Positions 52,617 to 60,939 of a stretch of DNA of 64,000 nt are shown piece after piece. Made by a program: the position numbers and the translations under genes. Below the pieces are notes generated by a model that saw nothing but the letters and a program-made list of their open reading frames with translations, was not told where the DNA came from and searched no databases. The stretch comes from Ascidiaceihabitans sp034111945. Its GTDB lineage: Bacteria > Pseudomonadota > Alphaproteobacteria > Rhodobacterales > Rhodobacteraceae. The stretch covers positions 73,206 to 137,205 of the forward strand of contig JBLHSG010000007.1 in the NCBI GenBank assembly GCA_047626725.1, written 5' to 3'. The first letter of the stretch is position 1; each line of letters starts with the position of its first letter.

Positions 52617-53498
52617 ATGGCTGATCTGAATTACAACCACCTGCGTTACTTTTGGGAGGTCGCGCACGACGGCAACCTGACGCGCACGGCGACGCGGCTA
52701 AACCTGTCGCAATCCGCAGTGTCAGTGCAGATCCGAAAGCTAGAAGACCAACTTGGCCAGCCTGTGTTCGAGCGGCGAAATCGACAATTGCACCTGACCG
52801 AGGCAGGGCGGATTGCGCTTGATTACGCCGACACGATCTTTGGTGCTGGTCAGGAATTGATTGCCACGTTGCGTCGTACTGGTAGTGCGCGGCAGGTGTT
52901 GCGCGTTGGTGCGCTCGCGACGTTATCGCGCAACTTTCAGATTGAATTTCTGCGCCCGCTTTTGGGCAAACCCGATGTTGAACTGGTGTTGCGATCAGGT
53001 ACGTCGATTGAACTGCTGCAAGGGTTAGAAACGCTCAGCCTTGATGTGGTGCTGACCAATCGCGCGCCGATTGCCGATGCGCTGGCGTCGTTCATCGTGC
53101 GCCCGATTTCGCAGCAGCCTGTCAGTGTGATCGGGGTGCCAGAACGGATCAACGCACACGAAACCCTGTTCGATCTGCTGGCGTCAAACCCGATTATTGT
53201 GCCCACATTGGAAAGCCCGGTCAGGGCTGGTTTTGACGCCTTGTGTGCTCAATTGGGTGTCAGACCAATCCTTGCGGCAGAAGTTGACGACATGGCGATG
53301 ATGCGGCTGCTGGCGCGCGAAAACATCGGCTTGGCAGTGCTGCCCCCGATCGTGGTTAAGAACGAATTGGAAACTGGATTGCTCAAGGAGGCCGATCACA
53401 TGGTCGGCCTCTCAGAGAGTTTTTATGCGGTGACCGCCAAACGCAAGTTTCCTAGCCCGTTTCTGGCACCCTTGTTTGATCGCCTCAGCGAGGTCTAA
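52617..53498 (+). CDS. LysR-family regulator (NhaR-like)
   Basis: 293 aa from the ATG at 52617; the frame reaches 52581 without a better site. N-terminal HTH NYNHLRYFWEVAHDGNLTRTATRLNLSQSAVSVQIRKLEDQLGQPVFERRNR resembles NhaR, the Na+-responsive LysR regulator. The rest is a periplasmic-binding-like effector domain. Divergent position makes it the likely regulator of dabBA. Ligand unknown; Na+, pH or CO2/bicarbonate are all plausible. Confidence 0.9.
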   Translation: MADLNYNHLRYFWEVAHDGNLTRTATRLNLSQSAVSVQIRKLEDQLGQPVFERRNRQLHLTEAGRIALDYADTIFGAGQELIATLRRTGSARQVLRVGALATLSRNFQIEFLRPLLGKPDVELVLRSGTSIELLQGLETLSLDVVLTNRAPIADALASFIVRPISQQPVSVIGVPERINAHETLFDLLASNPIIVPTLESPVRAGFDALCAQLGVRPILAAEVDDMAMMRLLARENIGLAVLPPIVVKNELETGLLKEADHMVGLSESFYAVTAKRKFPSPFLAPLFDRLSEV

Positions 53499-53508
53499 AT
53501 TTGACGCC

Positions 53509-55158
53509 CTAGTTGGTGCTAAGAACGTGCAAATTCACGGACCGCAATTGCCCATTGGTTTCGACACTGACCGGTATCGTTTGGTCGGTGCCCGCGATCA
53601 CCAATGAAAACGACAACTCCGCGCCTTCGCTTAGTGTTCCGTCGGCGGTCAGGCGATCAAGGGCATCATCAATCGACGCGGTAAAACCGGTTTCCATGCC
53701 GTGTGCGTGCCCGAAAAACGCGAAACTACTGGCAAGTTGAGGGCTATCTGCGCCAAGGATCGGCGACTGTCCTTGGGGTGAAATGTACAAATCAAACACT
53801 TTGCCGCGCGCATGTGCTGGCGGCACAAATCGAACTGTCGCCAAGTGAACAGTGCTGTCCAACGGTTGCGCCACAGAGGTTGCCAACGCGTTCGGAACAA
53901 CCAAATTCGCCATCGGGGCAAGCCCACCTGTCGGAGCCGAAACCATAGCCATCGCGACATTTTTGGCCATCGCAAGAGGGGTCGCAGGTTGCACGACGCT
54001 TTCGCCTGATCCCGGTTCATAGGTGTAATCAAAACTGCTGGTTTCGAAATAATCCCACGACGTCGGCGTGCCCGGAATTGGATCACCATGACGATCAACA
54101 AAGAACAAATACGGTTCCGCCTTGTAGCGTTCCAGCAAATCATCAGAAGGTTGCGCCGACAAACCGCGCGCCTGTTGCTTGCGGGTCCAGACATCCCACA
54201 GCCTGTCGATATTGCCATGATGCAGGAAAAATATTGGGTCCAGTGGCGACAAATTGTTCGTCATGTTGCCGTAAGGTTTTACGTAATTTCCATCTGCGTC
54301 CTCGGACCCGCCGGTGTTGTTATGCACCAGATTGTGCGTGCCAGACAGGCCGCTGAATTTGCCGACAGTCTGGTGGGTTTGCGTGGCAGAGTTTTCGAAA
54401 TACGGATCGTCTTTGACAAAATCGCCAGCAAATTCGGTTGGGGCCAGATTGCCCAACACATTGTTTAGCGCGACCAGTTTTTGCGTGCGCGCATCCAATT
54501 GCGAGTTGTCTTTGGTCAGGAATCGCGCGTGCTGTGTGCCCTGAAATGCAAACGTCGCATTGTCTTCCTTTTTGGTGCGCCACATGATGTCAAAATCAGT
54601 GTTTTTGCGTTTGTTTTGCTGATCAATCTGGGCATCTGTCATGTTGCTCCAGAACGCCTCCATTTCGGGGCGTACCGCGACCTGAAATTCTTTTTGAGTC
54701 GGAAAGTAGTTTGCCGTGTCAGACAAAAAGTTGACTGGATCCAACGGGTTATCTGCACCAAACATCGTATCAGGCACAAACGGCGATGTCGTCCAATCCC
54801 AATACGGAAGCATGAATTCTTCTTTTTGGGTCAGCTCGCGAATGATGTCTTCGAGGTAGCCAAGGTAGCCGCGATGCCAACTGGTGAACCACCAATTTCC
54901 GTGCGGGCAATCAATGAAATGAAGCATGCCTTGGCGGTACCAATTGCGCGCGTCCGACATCGGCAGGGCCAACATCAGCGCCACCCCTTCACCGTAGGTT
55001 TTCAGATCGATCAGCCCGCCCTTGCTCATCATGTTTTTGCGCACGCGGGTGCCTTGCGCGCGCAAGATCGACGGCGCGAATACCATCGCCCCCACCGCGA
55101 CAGTTCCTGATTTCAAAACAGTGCGCCGGGATAGTCCGGGGGGTGTAAACGTGGTCAT
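53509..55158 (-). CDS. Tat-exported tyrosinase family copper protein
   Basis: 549 aa from the ATG at 55158 (AAGGA 7 nt upstream). A Tat signal LSRRTVLKSGTVAVGAMVFAPS is followed by a tyrosinase domain: CuA site HFIDCPHGNWWFTSWHRGYLGYLEDIIREL, and CuB site with HNLVHNN and DPIFFLHHGNIDRLWDVW. The C-terminal 200 residues form an added domain that may cap the active site. It probably oxidises phenols in the periplasm. Upstream on the same strand lies the multicopper oxidase gene, 93 bp away. Confidence 0.93.
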   Translation of the reverse strand: MTTFTPPGLSRRTVLKSGTVAVGAMVFAPSILRAQGTRVRKNMMSKGGLIDLKTYGEGVALMLALPMSDARNWYRQGMLHFIDCPHGNWWFTSWHRGYLGYLEDIIRELTQKEEFMLPYWDWTTSPFVPDTMFGADNPLDPVNFLSDTANYFPTQKEFQVAVRPEMEAFWSNMTDAQIDQQNKRKNTDFDIMWRTKKEDNATFAFQGTQHARFLTKDNSQLDARTQKLVALNNVLGNLAPTEFAGDFVKDDPYFENSATQTHQTVGKFSGLSGTHNLVHNNTGGSEDADGNYVKPYGNMTNNLSPLDPIFFLHHGNIDRLWDVWTRKQQARGLSAQPSDDLLERYKAEPYLFFVDRHGDPIPGTPTSWDYFETSSFDYTYEPGSGESVVQPATPLAMAKNVAMAMVSAPTGGLAPMANLVVPNALATSVAQPLDSTVHLATVRFVPPAHARGKVFDLYISPQGQSPILGADSPQLASSFAFFGHAHGMETGFTASIDDALDRLTADGTLSEGAELSFSLVIAGTDQTIPVSVETNGQLRSVNLHVLSTN

Positions 55159-55251
55159 ATCAAAGTCCTTCGTCATAAAAATATAGGTGTGAATTCTGGC
55201 CATAGGTCAGGCAAGGAAAGCATCATTACGACCCCTCCCTTGCCGAGCGAT

Positions 55252-57228
55252 TTAATGGTGGGCCTTGGCGATACCGCCCATGCCATCGGGCAACGCAATT
55301 GACACGTTTTGCATCATCCCTTGGTCTTCGTGATCCAGAATATGGCAGTGCAAAACGAACGCGCCGATGTAGCGTTGATAGCGCGTGCGAACGACAATCG
55401 TGTACCGCGTGTCCTTGGTTGTGCCGGGGTTTTTGATCCACAGTGTGTCTTTCCAGACCCCCTTTAGCCCCCCATATTGCGGATCGCCGCCATCACTGCT
55501 GCCCAGCGCGCTGACATCGTTTCCATCAGCATCCAGAATTTTAACAATCTGAAACGGGTTCACGTGGATATGAAACGGATGGCTGACAAAGTCCGAATAC
55601 AGCGTCCATTCATCGACACCACCCAGCGTCAGAACACGGTCCATCCGGTTGGCATCATAGGGGTTACCATCAACTTGAAAAATCGCATCCCCCGGCCCTG
55701 ATACGTCGATATTAAAGACCAGTTCCTGAAGGCCCGTCACCTCGTCGTCTTTGATATCAGGGTGCGGCACGAAGGCGGATAATTTCAGCCCATTCGCCAG
55801 ATCGTCTTGTACCTTTGCAACGGCGTTGGCTGGCATCGTGCGACCTGCGGCCTCAATCAACCAATCAGTCAGCCACTCTTGTGATCCAGTGCCGTATGGT
55901 GCCGTGCCGACCGCATTCACCAGACCCAACAAACGCCTGCTTGGTGTCGGGGTTCCGATGCTGGCCTCTGGTGGTGCCTCGCCGTCGACAACGCAGTATT
56001 CGCCCGCCTCTGGAAAGACCACCAAAGCATCGACGCGGTATCCCGGTTGCAAGATCGCCTGACTGCGGGTTTGTGCGGCGGACATGGTTAAACCGTCTTG
56101 CGCCACGACGTTATAATCGACGGGTTCACCGCAGTTTGCTTCGATCCAGGTTTCAGTGTTTTCCGCCGATAGATTAGCGTGTGATGCAGATCCGGTTTTG
56201 TGTCGAATTTCGAAATTCACCGTGTCGCGCACCCCTGCATGGATCAATCGCCACCGCTCCGGCACTCCGACTTCGGCGTCGACCAAAGTGCCCAGCACCT
56301 CGCCATTCACCGACGTGTATCGCCCTGATGTTGGCCATGTTCCCGGCCCGAACAGGTCGTAGTTATTAATTTCGCCGACTTGATCCGGTTTGCAGAAATA
56401 GGTCCCATCCTGATTGGTTTGGATTTCACCCTTTGCATTGCGGCAGGCGTACTGGATTTGCTGCAATACCAAAACACGTTCGGGAATAGCCCGACCATCC
56501 GCACGCATCAACAATCGATCCAGATCACCGGGGCGTTCCAGCGCGCCAGCGTCATCCCAAATTGGCGCACGATCATCGCGAATAATGATGGCCCCCGACA
56601 TGCCGCTGGACACCTGTAACGCAGTCGATCCGTGCAAATGCGGATGGTACCAAAACGTGCCCGCAGGATGGGTTTCGGGCAGCGCATATTCGTATTCAAA
56701 CGACACATCCGGACGGATCGAAATCAGAACATTGTCGCCGTTGCCCGCTGGATTGACCCAAAGACCATGCGAGTGAAGGTTGGTCCCGTTAAAACAATGC
56801 GGCGTGTTCACATTCCCGCCGCTGCCCATATTGCAACTGTCATCAACGGGCAGTTGATTGTTCAATTTGACCCGCAACGTTTGCCCCGGTTCCACCGAAA
56901 TTGTTGGCCCAACAAGCGCGTTTATCGCATTATTTCCCGCGCGCGCATCCTCGTATCCACGCAGACGCACAGGGTCAGATCGACCCGTCACAGGATTGTA
57001 AATTTCACGGTCCAGAAACTTGATGTTCATCTCAAGGCTGACCTCGCGGGCGGGGTCAATCAACCGATTGCTGCGCTTGGCTTGCACCCCGGGTATTAGC
57101 GACAGCAGCTTGTATTCATTCGGATTTTCAACCGCGTCCGCATTTTCCGCGAGTGCTGCTGAACCTGATCCAAACCCTGCAAAAAGCCCACACAAGAGGG
57201 CGCCGGTCAAACGCATTGGCGTTTTCAT
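55252..57228 (-). CDS. Multicopper oxidase (laccase-like)
   Basis: 658 aa from the ATG at 57228 (AGGAG upstream). Signal peptide MKTPMRLTGALLCGLFAGFGSGSAALA. Copper ligands are complete: HSHGLWVN, FWYHPHLHG, HPFHIHVNPF and the T1/T2/T3 block VLHCHILDHEDQGMMQ. Layout fits a three-cupredoxin periplasmic oxidase. Substrate could be phenols or metal ions. With the tyrosinase it makes a two-gene copper oxidase unit, probably in one transcript. Confidence 0.93.
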   Translation of the reverse strand: MKTPMRLTGALLCGLFAGFGSGSAALAENADAVENPNEYKLLSLIPGVQAKRSNRLIDPAREVSLEMNIKFLDREIYNPVTGRSDPVRLRGYEDARAGNNAINALVGPTISVEPGQTLRVKLNNQLPVDDSCNMGSGGNVNTPHCFNGTNLHSHGLWVNPAGNGDNVLISIRPDVSFEYEYALPETHPAGTFWYHPHLHGSTALQVSSGMSGAIIIRDDRAPIWDDAGALERPGDLDRLLMRADGRAIPERVLVLQQIQYACRNAKGEIQTNQDGTYFCKPDQVGEINNYDLFGPGTWPTSGRYTSVNGEVLGTLVDAEVGVPERWRLIHAGVRDTVNFEIRHKTGSASHANLSAENTETWIEANCGEPVDYNVVAQDGLTMSAAQTRSQAILQPGYRVDALVVFPEAGEYCVVDGEAPPEASIGTPTPSRRLLGLVNAVGTAPYGTGSQEWLTDWLIEAAGRTMPANAVAKVQDDLANGLKLSAFVPHPDIKDDEVTGLQELVFNIDVSGPGDAIFQVDGNPYDANRMDRVLTLGGVDEWTLYSDFVSHPFHIHVNPFQIVKILDADGNDVSALGSSDGGDPQYGGLKGVWKDTLWIKNPGTTKDTRYTIVVRTRYQRYIGAFVLHCHILDHEDQGMMQNVSIALPDGMGGIAKAHH

Positions 57229-57491
57229 TTCAATCTCCTTTTGTCGTAAAATTACGCCCTTAAAAGAGGCGATCGTGAAATAAGTTCTCTCGTATTTGTA
57301 AAGCCTAACCGCCTTTTGCGGCCGCACCTAATGTTAAGATGCCGCGGTTGGTTTTTGGGTGTGCGGAAAGACGTGTCGCGCAGCATTTAAATCAAATGTC
57401 TCTAAAAATTTAACGGGAATTTACGTTCGACTTCATCGTTTTGAAAGTCAGGCAGACGACACCTTTTTTGTAGCGATATAAAAGGTATCGA

Positions 57492-59537
57492 ATGTTTATT
57501 AAGCGAAAAATTTCTGTCTGGATTGGCATGATCATTGCCGCGTTTGTTGCATCCTCAACGCTAATTCCAGTGACTTTGGCCCAACAATATGACGTTCGAC
57601 ATGTTGTCAAAATGGCTTATGTCGATTTTCCGCCTTACTCGTTCACCAATCAAAACGGTCAGCCATCCGGCCTTGCCATTGATCTGGCACAGCGCCTGTT
57701 GAACCAATCAGAATACGCGTTGGAATTTGTTCCAGCCGCAGACCCCGGCGCGATGATGAACATGCTACAGTCCGGTGAGGTCGACATGTCGTCGCTTCTT
57801 GGGTTAACCGACAGCCGCTTGGCAATGGCCAAAGGCACAAAGCAATTGGGGTCCTTCAAGAGCGTTCTGTTCACCAAAAGAAACAACTCTGCACACCAAT
57901 TAAGCGACTTTCACGGCAAGCGAATTGGCGCGGTTACGGGCTCACTTGCGGTGGCGTCTGCGCAAACAATTCCGTTCGCACGCATTGTCGAATACGCCAA
58001 TCCAGATGCACAGATCATCGGCCTGTTGGCTGGTGATGTCGACGCCGTCGTTGGTGCCTTAGACAGCTTTTCAGCGCGCCTTAGAGCCTTGGGTGTTGAT
58101 CTAAATATCGCAAGCATCGAACCCGCGCTTGGCGTTTACCCATATGGATTTTTTGTTGCTGATACGCGGCCAGATCTGTTTGCGACGCTGAACACTGAAA
58201 TCACAAATAGCCTGTCCGTCGAAGACCTTCGTGCACTTGCCGACATCTGGTTTGGAACGCCGACCAGACTGGTTGAACACGATGTTATTTTCTGGGGCAG
58301 TGTCGTTGTTATGTGTCTGCTGGCGCTCGCCTCGATATTGGCAATTAGGTCCAGATGGGCGGCGCGTCACATCGGTGCGTTAGAAAAAGAAAATAAAGAA
58401 CATCAACTACTTATCGACGCGTTAGATGGTGTGCAGGCCGCGATGATTATCTACGATAAGGATTTGAATGCAATCCATTGGAACGGTGGTTTTGTCGCCG
58501 CATTTCCAAAGATGGTCACCCTTTTAGAAAACGGTGCGACGCTTCATTCGCTAGTCGCGGGGTCGTACAAAAACGGAACGATGTCTGGAAAAGTGACCAG
58601 TGCAGCGGCCGATGCACTTGCCGATGATGTTGTACGACGGCTTCGCGGCGGTCAAAAAGTTGAACGCGTTGTTCATACTTCTGACGGGCGCACACTAGAA
58701 ACAACCGAACTTGCGCTTGGTACCGATCACTTTGCGTCAGTTCGGGTTGACGTCACAAAACTGTATTCGCAAGCGCAGTTGATCAAGGACCAAAAAACGG
58801 CGCTAGAAAACGTGAACGCTCAGTTGAAAATGTTCGCGACCATTGCGGCACATGATTTGAAAGCGCCGTTGGTTCAACAAGCCAGTCTTTTGCAATTTAT
58901 CGAAGACGACATGAACGAAGCAAAGCTGGATTTACCAGCCGGCGTGTCGGATTACTTCGCACTGTTAGGGACACTATCCACAAAAATGCGTCGTCTGGTT
59001 ACCGATCTTTTGGAGCACGCAAAATCAACAAACATCTCAGACCGGATTGAGACACTGGACCTAAACGAAAGAATCCCTCAGATTCTGGACCTGACCGGAT
59101 TACCTGAAAAGTTCACCGTTGAAATAGAACCGGAGCTTCCAACCGTCTCGCTTGACCCTGTTTCATTTGACACTGTTATTCGAAATCTCATTTCAAATGC
59201 CTTTAAACACCACGATCGGCATGTTGGAAAAATCCAGATCAGAGGGCGGCATGAAAATGGTTTTGTCGTCTTGGAAATCGAAGATGACGGGCCCGGCATT
59301 GATGCAAAATACCGCGAATCAATCTTTGAACCATTCAAAAGGTTATCCTCAAAATCTGACAGCACTGGTCTTGGTCTTTCGTTCACACAAACCGTGGTCG
59401 AGCAATGGGGAGGCGAAATATCAGTCGAATGCCCACATGATCGCGGAAGTACTTTTGTGATCAAAGTACCTGACCATGCCCGACCCAAGACGCATTTCGT
59501 TCATTACAAAACCGCCAATGCCGTCGTGCTCCACTAA
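57492..59537 (+). CDS. Sensor histidine kinase with periplasmic solute-binding domain
   Basis: 681 aa. Signal/anchor segment, then an SBP_bac_3-type binding domain (about 35-255: MAYVDFPPYSFTNQNGQPSGLAIDLAQRLL, GEVDMSSLLGLTDSR), a transmembrane helix (about 265-283), a PAS-like region (about 300-410), a HisKA domain with His454 in AAHDLKAPL, and an HATPase with NLISNAFKHH, DDGPGID and STGLGLSFTQT. AAAAGG precedes the ATG at 57492. No response regulator is adjacent, so its output is unknown. It is divergent from the multicopper oxidase. Confidence 0.9.
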   Translation: MFIKRKISVWIGMIIAAFVASSTLIPVTLAQQYDVRHVVKMAYVDFPPYSFTNQNGQPSGLAIDLAQRLLNQSEYALEFVPAADPGAMMNMLQSGEVDMSSLLGLTDSRLAMAKGTKQLGSFKSVLFTKRNNSAHQLSDFHGKRIGAVTGSLAVASAQTIPFARIVEYANPDAQIIGLLAGDVDAVVGALDSFSARLRALGVDLNIASIEPALGVYPYGFFVADTRPDLFATLNTEITNSLSVEDLRALADIWFGTPTRLVEHDVIFWGSVVVMCLLALASILAIRSRWAARHIGALEKENKEHQLLIDALDGVQAAMIIYDKDLNAIHWNGGFVAAFPKMVTLLENGATLHSLVAGSYKNGTMSGKVTSAAADALADDVVRRLRGGQKVERVVHTSDGRTLETTELALGTDHFASVRVDVTKLYSQAQLIKDQKTALENVNAQLKMFATIAAHDLKAPLVQQASLLQFIEDDMNEAKLDLPAGVSDYFALLGTLSTKMRRLVTDLLEHAKSTNISDRIETLDLNERIPQILDLTGLPEKFTVEIEPELPTVSLDPVSFDTVIRNLISNAFKHHDRHVGKIQIRGRHENGFVVLEIEDDGPGIDAKYRESIFEPFKRLSSKSDSTGLGLSFTQTVVEQWGGEISVECPHDRGSTFVIKVPDHARPKTHFVHYKTANAVVLH

Positions 59538-59589
59538 GGTGTTACGCCTTGGATTAACATGTGGGCTAGTGGTGGCGCGGAACCACTGA

Positions 59590-60278
59590 TCACTCAAGCA
59601 CAGTTTTGACAGCCTTAGCCATCGCTGAAACCACCCCATCAACATCTTCGCGCGTCAGGCAAAACGGTGGTGCAGTTCCTAGAATATCGCCTGGCGGCAT
59701 TGCCCACGCGATAACCCTGCCTTGCACCAAAATTTTCCAAGCTTTTTCACGAATAATCGACTCCGAAAGCGGCGCATAAGCCGAAGTCAAACCTTTGGCG
59801 ATGGTTATGATATCCGCCCCGAGACCGTAGTGATCACGGCCGAACATCGCTCCGAGACGACCAAGTCCAGTCACCATTTCGTCCGCACCCATCAGGATGA
59901 CGTGCCTTTTCAAAACCGCTTGAATGGCCGGCCATTACCCTCTGGCCGTGGAACAGTCCGGTCTGTGCCCAAGTCCGGTGCCCCACCAATGGCGGCAATC
60001 GTGTCAGCCCTTTCGCGCGCGATCAAAGCCTCAAATTTGCATATGCAATGCGCCACAAACTGTTCTTCGGTCTGGTCCAAGTCGTCGCGCAGAAAGTGAA
60101 ACGGGGCCTCTGTGTGGATAACGTTATCAAGCGGGACGTCGAATTTTTTGTGGATCAGCTCAATGCAAGTTAATGGACCTGTCACCAATCCCGACCCGTG
60201 ATATCCATGCTACCGGCTAACGGTTTTCTTTTTTCCGGAACGCACAAGGATCTTGCTGTAACACAATATCATTTTGAC
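59590..60278 (-). pseudogene. Decayed class III aminotransferase
   Basis: Remnant of an omega-amino acid:pyruvate aminotransferase-like gene. Recognisable blocks in order: KKKTVSR, HGYHGS, FDVPLDNVIHTEAPFHF, TIAAI, then VLKRHVILMGADEMVTGLGRLGAMFGRDHYG, ITIAKGLTSAYAPLS (PLP Lys kept) and MPPGDILGTAPPFCLTREDVD. Damage: an in-frame TAG at 60210-60212, a frameshift near 59936-59941 in the PEGYWP motif, loss of about 120 residues between the KILVQG and VIAWAMPPGD blocks, and no N-terminal third. Confidence 0.85.
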
Positions 60279-60939
60279 AAGGTAGTCGCCGCCCCAGCAC
60301 CGTACCCGACGTAGAAAAAATAGTAGGCAAATTAGACCACCATGCCAACCACCGCAGCGCTGCCACGTGATTAGATCATCCTGAAATGGGATGACTGATC
60401 AAAATCTCAGACCGCGTTGCTTTCAGTTCAATAGCTGCCAGATACGCGCATCAATCTGGTCTTTTTTTACGTTTTCACCCAAATCAATCATCGTTTCAAA
60501 AAGCTCGTCATTCAATGACATCACAGAACAATCATCGACAGACGCATGCCGTCGAGCCGTCGGGTCAAACTGCATTTCGCAGCGTAAAATTTCCGAAAGG
60601 ATCATTACATTGCGCAGGCCTTTTCTGGCGATGACAAAACGAAACACTGCAAATAGTCGGAAATTTCTTAGGTGACCGAGCCATCGATACTCCTCCAAAA
60701 AAACTACAATTTAGATTGCCTTTGTAGATCAGAGAGGTCCAGATTCTCATGCGATATGCAGGATAATTCAAGGCCACCGATCAACAGTGCTGTGGGTCAT
60801 TCAATGTTTTGACGACACCGATCGGTATCACTATGGCCACCCACGCACTGTCATCGCGACTATAAGAGAGCCGCAAAAAACCGTGGTGAATTCCCTTGTA
60901 ATCCTGTGAAATTACGGGCTTTTCACCGATTTTAAGTCT
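60279..60939. other. Gene-poor stretch between the aminotransferase remnant and the barrel gene
   Basis: About 660 bp without a gene I can name. It contains one weak ORF on the minus strand (60423-60698) and otherwise no convincing coding sequence, RNA gene or repeat. Together with the adjacent pseudogene it looks like decaying DNA. Confidence 0.5.
60423..60698 (-). CDS. Weak ORF, possibly frameshifted remnant
   Basis: 91 codons from a TTG. A strong GGAGGAG site lies at the start but points to an ATG in another frame (60667), which opens a 39-residue peptide (MARSPKKFPTICSVSFCHR...) ending at 60548 or soon after. A long helical-looking second half (SVMSLNDELFETMIDLGENVKKDQIDARIW) is in the first frame. 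This pattern suggests a gene broken by a frameshift. No family recognised. Confidence 0.3.
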   Translation of the reverse strand: MEEYRWLGHLRNFRLFAVFRFVIARKGLRNVMILSEILRCEMQFDPTARRHASVDDCSVMSLNDELFETMIDLGENVKKDQIDARIWQLLN

